The notes: generated by a model from the sequence alone, not told the origin. Shown: positions 37,115-45,632, counted from the first letter of the stretch. The stretch: DNA of 64,000 nucleotides from Phycisphaera sp. (GCA_025916675.1 CP098402.1:491205-555204); one strand, 5' to 3'. A program made the numbers and translations.

Positions 37115-38344
37115 TTATTCCACGATATGGACCTGGCTGATCTGCTCGGTCAGGAGTTCGTAGACCAAGGCCACGTCGTCGGGCAGCATCCGCACGCAGC
37201 CCATCGACATCGACTGGCCGATGCTCTCGGGCTCGACCGTGCCGTGGATGCCGTAGCCGCTGAAGGCCTCGGCCTGGCCAAGCCCCTCCAGGCCGATCCA
37301 ATGCTCGCCGATGGGGTTCTCCGGGTCGCTGGCGGAGAACTCCTCGCCCGTGCGCGGGTTGCGCCAGAATGGGTCGATGAGCTTGCTGTGCCGGCGGACG
37401 GTGAACGCGCCCACCGGCGTGCCGTCGAGCTCGCCCAGCCCGACGGGGAACGAGCGGACGTACACCCATTGGTCGATCTCTTCGGGCGGGCCGATGTACA
37501 CGTCCATGCGGTAGGCCGACTTGGTGACCACAGCGTTGAACGGCCCGCGGACGAGCTTCAGCGTCTGGCCCTCGAAGATGCCGCCGGGGTTGCTCAGGCG
37601 GTTGACGCGCTGGATGAGCCGCCACTCGGTGGCGACGCCCTCGTTTTGGGCGATGCGCGACAGCGAGTCACCACCCTGCACGGTGTATTTCGTCGAGAAC
37701 GGGTCGTTCGGATATACGCGCGGCGAAAAGATCAGGTCGGCGTTCAGCGCGGCCATCTGCTGGCGGATGCTGGCCCGATCGCTGGTGGTCGCCCGCTCGT
37801 GCATGAGGGCCTGGTTGTAGTGCTCGCGGGCGGCCACGGGTTCGTTGGCTTTCAATGCCTGCTCTGCACGCTCGACCAGCGTCGCCACCGCGGCGCTCGG
37901 GCGGGCGGGGCTGGTGAACACCGGGGTATCCTGGACCGGCGTGGCCAGCACGCCCGCCGGCGCATCACCGGGGGTTTGCTTGGCGGCCTGGTCCTGGCCC
38001 TCGGGTTGCTCGACGGTGCGGCTCTGGGGTTGCGGCTCGGTGTGTTGCGCCTGGGACGGAGTGCCAACCAGCCGGGCCGAGCCCGCTTCGGACCGGCCAG
38101 GGTCGATCGTCCGGCGAGGGCCGCGAGTCTGCGGCTGGGCTAGCGCGAGCCCGGCGGAGTCCGCGTCAGGGTTCGTGTTCTCGGGCGAGTCGCCGCCAGA
38201 ACTGAAGGCCCAGACCAGGCTGCCCGCGACGGCGATCACGAGAACGGCGGCCAGGATCTTCCGGCCTCCACCGCCGCCACCACGACGCCGGCGTCCGCGT
38301 GTGGCCCCGCCAAATCCGATCCCGCCTTGTGATGGCAGCGACAT
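37115..38344 (-). CDS. L,D-transpeptidase with LysM domain (YkuD family)
   Basis: A 409-residue envelope protein. A basic, Gly/Arg-rich N-terminus precedes one membrane anchor (KILAAVLVIAVAGSLVWAF). A long Pro/Gln/Glu-rich linker and a short TPR-like helix pair follow, then a LysM module (KYTVQGGDSLSRIAQNEGV) for peptidoglycan binding. The C-terminal YkuD domain has the catalytic set GYGIHGT and SMGCVRM, with Cys as nucleophile. It would make 3-3 cross-links or attach proteins to peptidoglycan. ATG 38344 has GGGAGGA upstream. Confidence 0.9.
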   Translation of the reverse strand: MSLPSQGGIGFGGATRGRRRRGGGGGGRKILAAVLVIAVAGSLVWAFSSGGDSPENTNPDADSAGLALAQPQTRGPRRTIDPGRSEAGSARLVGTPSQAQHTEPQPQSRTVEQPEGQDQAAKQTPGDAPAGVLATPVQDTPVFTSPARPSAAVATLVERAEQALKANEPVAAREHYNQALMHERATTSDRASIRQQMAALNADLIFSPRVYPNDPFSTKYTVQGGDSLSRIAQNEGVATEWRLIQRVNRLSNPGGIFEGQTLKLVRGPFNAVVTKSAYRMDVYIGPPEEIDQWVYVRSFPVGLGELDGTPVGAFTVRRHSKLIDPFWRNPRTGEEFSASDPENPIGEHWIGLEGLGQAEAFSGYGIHGTVEPESIGQSMSMGCVRMLPDDVALVYELLTEQISQVHIVE

Positions 38345-38418
38345 GCGTCCTCCCTGCGTGCTGCGTGGCCCGCTGGCCACAATTCCGTCCGAGTCCGATC
38401 CGTCGGATTCCGTTCAGG

Positions 38419-39087
38419 TTAGTCGGCTCCCGGCTCGCGGAGCTTGCCGAGCACCGAGGCGATGCGCGGGCCGTTGAATTCCAGCAGCCGCCGCTCGGTG
38501 GCGATGGCGTCGAGCCTCGCATCATGTGGCTCGGTGGGCACGCGCGGCACGAGTTGGGCCTCGAGCCCGTATCCAAGAGCCAGCCCCGTGCGGCGCGGGT
38601 CGGCCAACAGTCGATCGTAGAACCCGGCCCCGCGCCCGAGGCGGAAGCCCCGCAGGTCGAACGCCAGCGCCGGCACGAGGATCACGTCGATGGTCTCGAG
38701 CGCCATGCCCGGCGCGCTCGGTGCGGGCTCGGGCACGCCCAGATTCCCCTGGACCACGTCGGTCATCGCGTCGGTAATCTGCGCGGGCGTGATGGTCCGA
38801 GCGTCCCAGTCGACGCGCGGGCCGGCCACCTCGACGCCCGCCTCCAGCAGCCGCTCGATCAGCGTCCCGGTGCCCGCCTCGCCCGCCATCGACAGGTAGA
38901 CCATCACCCGGCGGGCCATCGCCATGGGCGGCCACGAGAGCGCACGCTCGGCCAATGCCTCGGCCTTGGCGCGCGATTGCTCTTTGGCCATCGTCTCCAT
39001 CGCGTGGCGGGCCGACGCGCGCAGGGCCGACTTCTCGCGAGCGAGTTCGCTCTTGGGTCCGGCCTCGGGTGTGTCGTCGTGGCGCAT
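38419..39087 (-). CDS. 5-formyltetrahydrofolate cyclo-ligase
   Basis: A 222-residue cytoplasmic enzyme converting 5-formyl-THF to 5,10-methenyl-THF with ATP. It has the N-terminal basic helix (ELAREKSALRASARHAM), VMVYLSMAGEAGT and the nucleotide/folate loop GFRLGRGAGFYDRLLA, the family signature. ATG 39087 is chosen after an AGGGGA tract; an in-frame GTG at 39141 would add 18 residues. The divergent-looking 336-bp stretch beyond it separates it from lepB on the same strand. Confidence 0.85.
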   Translation of the reverse strand: MRHDDTPEAGPKSELAREKSALRASARHAMETMAKEQSRAKAEALAERALSWPPMAMARRVMVYLSMAGEAGTGTLIERLLEAGVEVAGPRVDWDARTITPAQITDAMTDVVQGNLGVPEPAPSAPGMALETIDVILVPALAFDLRGFRLGRGAGFYDRLLADPRRTGLALGYGLEAQLVPRVPTEPHDARLDAIATERRLLEFNGPRIASVLGKLREPGAD

Positions 39088-39141
39088 GCGGCGGGAGGTC
39101 CCCTGCACGGGGGTGTGCGTCGGTGGTGCGATAAGGCTCAC

Positions 39142-39477
39142 ACCAAGCCTATCGGAACAGATCGGGGGGCGTCTGTAGCCAAGTTCGGTCGCCGGCAGAT
39201 CGCGACCGACAACCGACGGCCAACGCCCGCAAGCGACGGCACACGCGCGATAGACGACATTCTGGGATTCGGAAGGAAGACCCCCGGCAGGCTCCTCCGC
39301 CCGTCGGGGGTCGTGCCCTCTCGTCTCGAGCAGGTGAACTCGGGAAGAAAGGCTCTCTCCGCGGAGCGAACGGTAGCCGGGATCCTGGAGGCAAATCTGG
39401 AGAACCAGGCCGGATTGGTCAATTCTTCACATGCCCGGAAATGAGAATCTGATCGCAACCTAGCCGCAGGGCTGGGC
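39142..39477. other. Intergenic spacer between lepB and the cyclo-ligase gene
   Basis: No gene is supported. The stretch contains the lepB-side hairpin at 39279-39312 and presumably the cyclo-ligase promoter; nothing else is recognisable. Confidence 0.5.
39279..39312 (-). terminator. Candidate terminator hairpin downstream of lepB
   Basis: GACCCCCG and CGGGGGTC form an 8-bp stem around an 18-base loop. On the minus strand it is followed by a pyrimidine tract (TTCCTTCC), a weak rather than classical T-run. It is 166 bp after the lepB stop. Confidence 0.45.
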
Positions 39478-41181
39478 TTACCAGATAAATCGCAGCCGCC
39501 CGAATCCGGGGATCGGCACCGCGCCACGCCGCTCGACCGCCGGGAAGTACACGAAGAAGGCACGACCCAGCATCAACTCGCTCGGCACGATGCCCGCCGG
39601 GGCCCCCAGCGGTGACACCCAGGGGCTTGGCTCGCCGAGCAAGCGGCTGTCCTGGCTGCTGGCCGAGTTGTCGCCGCACACGAAGAACTGGCCCTGGTCC
39701 AGGATGGCCAGATCGAGGCTCGGGTGGCTGCCGCGGACCGGGAGCTGGCTGTCCCCGCGGGTGCTCTGGTAGTACAGGTCGCGGTCGAGGGCCAGGCGGT
39801 GGAGCTTCACCGGGCCCACGAGGGCGATGGCCGGCTTGGCCGAGCGATAGGTGTTCGGCGGCGGCACGATGGGGGCCCGGGCGTCCAGCGGCTGGCCGGT
39901 AGCCAGCTCCAAGCGTTCGATGGGGCCCCAGTCGTACGTCGCGTGGGCGACCTTCTTGCCGCCCACGAACAGCCACAGGGCCTGGTCGGCGTGCCAGAAC
40001 TCGACGTCGGTGACCTCGCCAGCGGGCGGCTGGTCGATGCCGGCCTCGGCCATCGTGGTCCAGCGATCCGTGTCGTCGGTCTCGATGGGCCGCGTCTCGA
40101 TGCGGGCTGTGCCGCCCGAGATGATGGCTCGGAAGGCGTGGGATCGGGTGTCGATGCGGACCGCCAGCCGTTCGAGGCTCTGGCCCACCGGCTCGACGCC
40201 CATGCGCACGCGGACGTCGCCCACGCCGAACGTGGCGGGCTGGTATGGCGTCAGCCGCTCGCCGCTTCGACGGTACCGCTCGTTGTAGGGGTAGTAGTCG
40301 ACGATGGGCCACGCCTGGGTGTCCCATTCCAGCCGGGTGAGGCCCGGCAGGGTGTGCTCGGGGGTCGTGCCGTCGAGGTTCTCCCAGCCGTTGAACGCCT
40401 GGCCCGAGGTCGAGACGGCTTTCCAGGGCGGGCTGTACCAGTTGTACCCGTCGCGGATGGGGTCGACCGGGGCCCGGGCCGTGTCGTGCACGGGCATCCA
40501 CACGGCCCGCTGGGCCTCCTCGGGCTTGCGGGCGATGGCCCAGCCGTCCATCGCCCAGGTGCCGCCGGGCTGGTCGAGGTCGGCTTCGGATGGGTTGGCA
40601 TCACCTTCTGGGAGCGGCCGGGTGAAGACGTCGCCATCCACGACGGCCCACTGCTCGCCGGGCAGGCCAGTCAGCCGCTTGATGTAGTTCACGGTGGGAT
40701 CGGTCGGGTTCTTGAACACCACCACGTCGAAGCGCTCGGGCTCGAAGATGATCGGCAGGTACTTGAGCACCAGGATGCGGTCGCCCGCGCGGAGCCGCTC
40801 GACCTCGGTGTCGATCTGGTACGCCGGGCTGCGCGCCGCGGCGACGCCGCTCTCGATCAGGGCCGGAGGGTTGCTGGCGGTCATCGGGTCGTGCACGGTG
40901 TAGCGGCTCTCGGCCCGCGTGCCATCGGTCCAGGGGCCCACCTGCCAGCGGGCCCCGGTCTGGTCGCTGACGACCTCGACGTGCTGGCCGAGGAGGGTGG
41001 GGGCCATCGAGCCGGTGGGGATGACGAAGGCCTCGATGACGAAGGCCCGGAACACGAACGCCATCGCGAAGGCGATGATGATGGAGCTGAAGGTCTCGCG
41101 GATGGAGAAGCGGCTTGAGTCCCGCCCCTGGGCGGGAGATTGGGTAGAGCCGGATGCGGGTTTGGCGGGGGTGTCGGCCAT
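39478..41181 (-). CDS. lepB: Signal peptidase I with large insertion
   Basis: A 567-residue inner-membrane peptidase that removes Sec signal peptides. One membrane helix (SIIIAFAMAFVFRAFVIEAF) leads into box B with nucleophile Ser58 (IPTGSMAPTL). The general base is Lys168 in NYIKRLTGLPGE, and box E is FVCGDNSASSQDSR near the end. Between Lys168 and box E lie about 300 extra residues, partly beta-rich, absent from ordinary SPase I (about 320 residues in E. coli). ATG 41181 was chosen since upstream codons lie in the repeat island. Confidence 0.92.
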   Translation of the reverse strand: MADTPAKPASGSTQSPAQGRDSSRFSIRETFSSIIIAFAMAFVFRAFVIEAFVIPTGSMAPTLLGQHVEVVSDQTGARWQVGPWTDGTRAESRYTVHDPMTASNPPALIESGVAAARSPAYQIDTEVERLRAGDRILVLKYLPIIFEPERFDVVVFKNPTDPTVNYIKRLTGLPGEQWAVVDGDVFTRPLPEGDANPSEADLDQPGGTWAMDGWAIARKPEEAQRAVWMPVHDTARAPVDPIRDGYNWYSPPWKAVSTSGQAFNGWENLDGTTPEHTLPGLTRLEWDTQAWPIVDYYPYNERYRRSGERLTPYQPATFGVGDVRVRMGVEPVGQSLERLAVRIDTRSHAFRAIISGGTARIETRPIETDDTDRWTTMAEAGIDQPPAGEVTDVEFWHADQALWLFVGGKKVAHATYDWGPIERLELATGQPLDARAPIVPPPNTYRSAKPAIALVGPVKLHRLALDRDLYYQSTRGDSQLPVRGSHPSLDLAILDQGQFFVCGDNSASSQDSRLLGEPSPWVSPLGAPAGIVPSELMLGRAFFVYFPAVERRGAVPIPGFGRLRFIW

Positions 41182-41266
41182 GGGCGGAGGGTAGGGGGCG
41201 GTGGCCACGGGCGGCTGCGGGTATTCGTGAGGGTGCTTCGCAGGCGTTCTTGGCGCTTGGCCGCTC

Positions 41267-41617
41267 GGCGGAGCCGAAGACGGCTGCGCCAGCGCTCGCC
41301 CAACGGGGGTGTTCTTGGGCGGTCGCTGCGCTCCCTTGCGGGCTACCGCCCGGGCCGCAGAAGCGGCCGCGCCGGGGCATGCGCCCTGCGCCCGAAGACG
41401 GGCTGGTGCGGATGCCCCGTCGCCCGGATGCCTTGTGTGTGATGGCGCGTTGGGCTCTTCACGCCGGAGCATCCGCCGAGCGAGTCTTCGAGCGAAAGCG
41501 CATGCGGGAGGCGCGGCCGCTTCTGCGGCCCGGCCGTCAGGCCGCAAGCGAACGAAGTGAGCGCCCTAGAGCAACCCAACAGAACGCAGCTCTGGCGCAG
41601 CCGTCTTCGGCTCCGCC
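41267..41617. repeat. REP-bounded repeat element, left copy (351 bp)
   Basis: The element is bounded by exact 25-bp inverted repeats (41267-41291 and 41593-41617). Each end itself folds: GGCG-g-AGCCG-aaga-CGGCT-g-CGCC. The interior is similar to the reverse complement of 42703-43052, for example TGTTCTTGGGCGGTCGCTGC and GCATCCGCCGAGCGAGTCTT. Frames through it encode only repetitive Ala/Arg/Glu-rich peptides. It has no transposase, so it looks like a non-autonomous (MITE-like) or REP-composite element. Confidence 0.82.
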
Positions 41618-41622
41618 AGAGC

Positions 41623-41718
41623 GTCGAGCGTGCAAGAACGGCCGAAAGCACGGCGTCGAGCGTACAAGAACGCTCGATAGCACGCCGTCGGACTTCCAAG
41701 AACCCCCGAGCACACCAC
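41623..41718. repeat. Three degenerate 32-bp tandem units
   Basis: Units start at 41623, 41655 and 41687 and share GTCG, a central CAAGAAC and a GCAC near the end. Units 1 and 2 are close; unit 3 is diverged. They directly follow the left repeat element. Confidence 0.6.
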
Positions 41719-41753
41719 AAAAAAGCGAGGGCCCCCGGCTCCACCGGACACCC
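41719..41753 (-). terminator. Rho-independent terminator of the small gene in the repeat island
   Basis: On the minus strand, two 10-base arms (with one mismatch and two G-T pairs) around loop TGGAG are followed by TCGC and T6. It starts 28 bp after the stop of the 231-residue gene. Confidence 0.65.
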
Positions 41754-41781
41754 CCGCCAGAACGCATCAATGCAAGGTGCC

Positions 41782-42477
41782 CTACGCCGCGTCGCTGGCC
41801 GTCCCTTGCGAGATCGCCAGTTGGTTCCCCTGCGTGCCCAGGCTGATGACCACGGTCGACGTCCAGCCGCTCACGCGGGTGTCGGTACCGGCCTTGCCCA
41901 CGCCCGCCGAGGGCCGCTTGGCCCGCACGCGGTAGCCGGCCTGGGGCGTGCCGGCGGCCACGCCGGTGTCCGACACCATGCGCGTGGCCACCGTGTCGAC
42001 GGCGACCCAGGTCACGCCGCTGTCGAGCGTGCGCTGGACCTCGTAGTAGGTCCCTAGCGCCAGGCTGCCCTCCCAGCGCACCTCGATGGCCCCCTGATTG
42101 CCCAGTTGCAGCGTCACATCGGTGGGCACCTGCGGGTCGGGGCTGGGCGTGGGGCTCGCGGGCGGCTCCAGGCCGGCGGCGGCGTACACGCCCGGGTCGC
42201 TCTCGGCCCGGGCGTAGGCCCGGATGGTCGCGATGAGGTTGGACGCGAAGCCGCGCATCTCGGTGATGGCCTCGTCGCGGGTGGTCAACGCGTTCTCGGC
42301 GGCCAGCAAGGCGGCCTGCTGGCTGGAATACGCATCACGTGCGGCCTGGGTAAGAACACTCGCGGCCGCGACTTGTTCAACAGACAAACCCACGGCGGTG
42401 GGGTCGGCTTCCCACAGGGGGATGCGCTCTTCGAGGTACTCGATGGGGGCGACGACGGGCGATTGCGGGATAGCCAT
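41782..42477 (-). CDS. Hypothetical protein with fibronectin-III-like C-terminus
   Basis: A 231-residue protein without signal peptide. The N-terminal half is helical (EYLEERIPLWEADPTAVG, then AARDAYSSQQAALLAAENAL). After a Pro-rich hinge (SPTPSPDPQVP) the C-terminal half is beta-rich and resembles a fibronectin type III fold (IEVRWEGSLALGTYYEVQR, VDTVATRMVSDTG). Similar short helix-plus-FN3 proteins occur in planctomycetes with unknown role. GGAG lies seven bases before ATG 42477. It is the only convincing gene between two inverted repeat elements and has its own terminator. Confidence 0.75.
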   Translation of the reverse strand: MAIPQSPVVAPIEYLEERIPLWEADPTAVGLSVEQVAAASVLTQAARDAYSSQQAALLAAENALTTRDEAITEMRGFASNLIATIRAYARAESDPGVYAAAGLEPPASPTPSPDPQVPTDVTLQLGNQGAIEVRWEGSLALGTYYEVQRTLDSGVTWVAVDTVATRMVSDTGVAAGTPQAGYRVRAKRPSAGVGKAGTDTRVSGWTSTVVISLGTQGNQLAISQGTASDAA

Positions 42478-42702
42478 TGGCGGCTCCGTTTCTTCTGTGG
42501 GTCCGCCCGCGTGGCCGCGTCCATGCGGCCGGGGTTCGTCCATGGACGGGCGCACCGATCTTGCTCTGGAAACGAATGTCGTCGCGGTGGCGGGGCGACT
42601 CCAGTCCGATTTGGCGGTCTTTGGAATTTTTTCTCCTGGGGCTTTCGATGGCCGTGGGCGCTCGGGTTGTGTCGATCGAGCGTTCTTGGCCTTCCGCCGC
42701 TC
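42478..42702. other. Spacer upstream of the island gene
   Basis: Presumed promoter region of the 231-residue gene (minus strand). It is AT-richer in places (a TTTTTTCTCC tract near 42628). No gene is seen. Confidence 0.4.
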
Positions 42703-43052
42703 GGCGGAGCCGAAGACGGCTGCGCCAGCGCTCGCGTCTGTTTGTTTGTTTGGAACGCTCGCGTTGCTCGCTTGCGGCCTAAGGGCCGGGCGGCAGAAGC
42801 GGCCGCGCCTCTCGCATGCGCTTTCGCTCGAAGACTCGCTCGGCGGATGCTTCGGCGTCAAGAGCCAATCGCGTGATCACGCCCAAGGCACTTTGCGACG
42901 GGACATCCGCACCAGCCGGTCTTCCGGCGCAGGGCGCATGTCCCGGCGCGGCGGCCCCCGGCCGCCCGGGCGGTAGCCCGCAAGGGAGCGCAGCGACCGC
43001 CCAAGAACAACCAGGTTGGCGCAGCGGAGGCGCAGCCGTCTTCGGCTCCGCC
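42703..43052. repeat. REP-bounded repeat element, right copy, inverted (350 bp)
   Basis: Bounded by the same palindromic ends (42703-42727 and 43029-43052, 24 of 25 bases). Its reverse complement follows the left copy along almost the whole length with scattered substitutions and a few small indels; I judge identity to be high by eye but have not computed it. Together the two copies form an inverted pair 1.09 kb apart around the 231-residue gene. Confidence 0.82.
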
Positions 43053-43185
43053 AGAGCGTCGAACGTTCGAGCACGGTCGTCAGCACAACCCGAACACCAG
43101 GAACGCCCGGGCGCCGCGGTCTTCGGCTCCGCCAGAGCGTCGAACGTTCGAGCACGGTCGTCAGCACAACCCGAACACCAGGAAC
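43038..43185. repeat. 67-bp direct repeat, two identical copies
   Basis: Bases 43038-43104 and 43119-43185 are identical and start at the same point inside a REP-like palindrome. The period is 81 bp. A further palindrome end lies at 43191-43215, so the block looks like local amplification of the right element's border. Confidence 0.88.
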
Positions 43186-43215
43186 CGCTCTGGCGCAGCC
43201 GTCTTCGGCTCCGCC
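43112..43215. repeat. Two further REP-like palindromes
   Basis: Partial copy at 43112-43133 (GCCGCGGTCTTCGGCTCCGCC) and a full 25-bp copy at 43191-43215. With the four element ends this gives six palindromes within 2 kb. None was noticed elsewhere in the window. Confidence 0.75.
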
Positions 43216-43347
43216 AGAGCGTCGACCGTGCAAGAAACCCCCAAGAGCACAACACGAACACCCGAAATCACCCGCCCACGCGAGGGCCCCCGCCAGAGCG
43301 GCCCGCGGCGCTCCCGCACCACGACTTGAACCCAATTCCATCAGGAA

Positions 43348-43599
43348 CTGCCCGCGAACCAAGGGCCTCTGGACGCGGCCAAGAGGCCTATAGACGCGAT
43401 CTTTGGGCCTATGGACGCGGTCTTTGGGCCTATTGACGCGATCCTTGGGCCTATGGATGTGATCTTTGGGCCTATTGACGCGGTCTTTGGGCCAACGGAT
43501 GCGATCCTTGGGCCTCCGGACGCCGCCAATAGGCCTCTGGACGCGAACTTTGGGCCTCTGGCCGCGGTCTTTGGGCCGTTGGGCGCGGCCGAACGGCCG
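43348..43599. repeat. 21-bp tandem array B (12 units)
   Basis: Twelve consecutive 21-bp units (43348 to 43599) with core GACGCG(A/G)TCTTTGGGCCT(A/C)T; the middle five are most alike and the ends degenerate. The sequence is unrelated to array A but has the same period and also keeps frames open on both strands. No start codon, ribosome site or domain supports translation. It lies between the REP island and a membrane-protein gene. Confidence 0.92.
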
Positions 43600-43655
43600 A
43601 TGATGGCGGGGCAAGAGACCCAGGGCCACGATCGGCGCCGCTTCTACACTCGCCC

Positions 43656-44126
43656 GTGGGGAGCCTCGCCCTCATCCTGGCCGTGCTGGCGATCGCCGTC
43701 GGAGCGGCGGCCGAGTTCGCGTCGCGGCGGCACCCGCTGGTGCTGACCGGGCTGGTCCTCAACGGCCTGGCGATGGTGTCGGTGGCGACGCTGTGGGTGA
43801 TGCGGCGGAACGGGGCTTCGCCCGTGGGCCAGCTCAACAGCGCGGACGGCCGGGACTGGTGGTCGGTGTGGTTCCACCTGTGGCCCGTGTTCGCGCTCGG
43901 CCTTTTGGCGTGCTTCCAGATCGCGCTCGTCGTGCTATTCGCCACGATCGTCGTGCTCGTGCGGACGCGGCGACACGCCGAGGGCACGCCCACCCCGCGG
44001 CTGCTCCTGGAGCGCCGTGGCCCGGTGCGTGTGGCGGCGGTGGCGATGCTCGCCCACGCCTTGCTCACGCTCGCGCAGGTGTGCGCGGCAGCGTGGTGGG
44101 TGGGCTCGAACTTCCCCGATGCCTGA
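43656..44126 (+). CDS. Small membrane protein, unknown function
   Basis: A 156-residue protein with four predicted membrane helices (about residues 2-20, 26-48, 72-102 and 125-148) and one basic cytoplasmic loop (VRTRRHAEGTPTPR). No family is recognised. The start is GTG 43656, directly after the tandem array region; no strong ribosome site is visible, so the start is uncertain. It is convergent with ricT. Confidence 0.6.
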   Translation: MGSLALILAVLAIAVGAAAEFASRRHPLVLTGLVLNGLAMVSVATLWVMRRNGASPVGQLNSADGRDWWSVWFHLWPVFALGLLACFQIALVVLFATIVVLVRTRRHAEGTPTPRLLLERRGPVRVAAVAMLAHALLTLAQVCAAAWWVGSNFPDA

Positions 44127-44180
44127 GGCCGGACGCGTGTTCGCGTTCGACCCGCGTACTCCGGGCGTTGGTCCGCGTGC

Positions 44181-45563
44181 TCACGCACGCGGCTCGGACG
44201 GAGGCCCGCCTTGCCCGCCGTCATCCCCGCCGGTCTTCTTCCGCCGGCGCTTGCGGCGCTTCTTTTTGCGGGGGGCGGAATCGCCCTGGCCATCGTTGGT
44301 GCGCGGCCGCTCGGCCTTGGGGCCGTCGGTCGGCGCGGTGCCGGTGGGGGTGGTGGGGGTCGTGCCGTCGGCGGAGCGTTTCTTCTTCTTGCGACGCTTC
44401 TTCTTGCGGGTCGGGGCCCCGGTGGTCGCGTCGGTTGAGGTGCCGCCCTCGGCCGGCTTGGCGTCGCGCCTCGGCTTGGTGGGCCTGGGCCGGGTGCGCG
44501 GCGGCGGTGGGGGCGCGATGACCTTGGCCGCGGGATCGGGCGCGTCGGCGGGGTCGATGAGGTCCTCGAGCGGGATGGCGACCTCGCGGCCGTCGAAGTC
44601 GAGCTTGACCAGCACGAGCTGGGTGAGGATCTGGGTGTCCAGCACGATGCCGGTGCCCTCGGTAGTGCCCACCGGTGTCTTGCGGTGGGGCAATCGTGCG
44701 GCCAGTTCCCGGTAGCTCTCGTCCTCGTAGCGCAGGCAGCACATCAGTCGGCCGCAGCGGCCCGAGATCTTGAGCGGGTCGAGCGTCGCCTTCTGCTGCT
44801 TGGCGGCGCGCATGGGGACGGGCTTGAGAACCTTTAAGAAGTTCGTGCAGCAGCAATGCTGCCCGCATCGCTCGTAGTCGGCGGTCAGGCGTGCCTCGTC
44901 GCGCGCGCCCACGGGGCGGACCTCGACGCGGGTGCCATCGGGCGCTTCGGTCTGGAGCGCATCGCGGAGCATCCCGGCTTGCAGGCGCGGGTCTGGCCCG
45001 CGCTGGGGGCCGCCCTTGTGCTGCTGGCCGGGCGGCATGCCTTCGCCCCCTTCGGCGAGGTAGTAGTACGCCAGCGTCTCGCCGCCGAGGACGCCCTCGG
45101 CCTGCACGATGCGGATGCCCACGCCGATCTCGTCGGCGATGGTGCGGGCGCGGAGCTTGAGCTCGTGGGCCGACTGCTCGAGCGCGGCCTGGGCGTCCAT
45201 GTCTTCGGGCGTTGCGATGCGGAGGATGCGGCCCTTGTCGTAGAAGGGGTAGTCGCGGCCGCCCGAGTGGTCGATGTACTCGAGCATCTCCTTGCGGCTG
45301 ATGCTCTTGCCGCAGCCGCTGTTGGGGCAGGTGCTGGTGAGCATCTCGCCCACTTCGGTGCCCCGGAACGTGCGCGCAACGAGCTTGCTGCCGCAGCCGG
45401 GCGTGACGTCGAGCGTGTAGCGGAACTCGCCGATGAGCTTCATCGCGCCGAAGCGGCAGACGACCGTCTTGGGCGCGGTGAGCTTCTCCCGCGCGATGCG
45501 GTCCTGCTCGTCGGTGTACTCGGCGAGGTCTTGCTCGAACTGTGGCAGCGGGACGATGGGCAT
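44181..45563 (-). CDS. ricT: RicT/YaaT-like PSP1-domain protein with basic tail
   Basis: A 460-residue protein. The N-terminal part has a cysteine-rich region (STCPNSGCGKSIS), and the PSP1 core carries the cluster CGQHCCCTNFLKVLKP and the hallmark LKISGRCGRLMCCLRYE. In Bacillus, RicT (YaaT) works with RicA and RicF as an Fe-S complex in RNA processing. Here the last ~130 residues are a Pro/Thr/Lys/Arg tail with two basic clusters (TRKKKRRKKKKRS and RKKKRRKRRRKK), suggesting RNA or ribosome binding. It follows three small exported-protein genes on the same strand. Confidence 0.88.
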   Translation of the reverse strand: MPIVPLPQFEQDLAEYTDEQDRIAREKLTAPKTVVCRFGAMKLIGEFRYTLDVTPGCGSKLVARTFRGTEVGEMLTSTCPNSGCGKSISRKEMLEYIDHSGGRDYPFYDKGRILRIATPEDMDAQAALEQSAHELKLRARTIADEIGVGIRIVQAEGVLGGETLAYYYLAEGGEGMPPGQQHKGGPQRGPDPRLQAGMLRDALQTEAPDGTRVEVRPVGARDEARLTADYERCGQHCCCTNFLKVLKPVPMRAAKQQKATLDPLKISGRCGRLMCCLRYEDESYRELAARLPHRKTPVGTTEGTGIVLDTQILTQLVLVKLDFDGREVAIPLEDLIDPADAPDPAAKVIAPPPPPRTRPRPTKPRRDAKPAEGGTSTDATTGAPTRKKKRRKKKKRSADGTTPTTPTGTAPTDGPKAERPRTNDGQGDSAPRKKKRRKRRRKKTGGDDGGQGGPPSEPRA

Positions 45564-45632
45564 GAATGTTCCGAGGGCTCCGATTGCGGAAGAGCGAGTG
45601 TGCGGCGGGACGCCGCTACGGAGCGCTCAAGA

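Noticed and set aside
41154-43629. Several 60-250-codon frames in the repeat island
   Set aside because: They are translations of the REP-bounded elements and tandem units in all directions, with repeated Ala/Glu/Pro/Lys strings and no starts.
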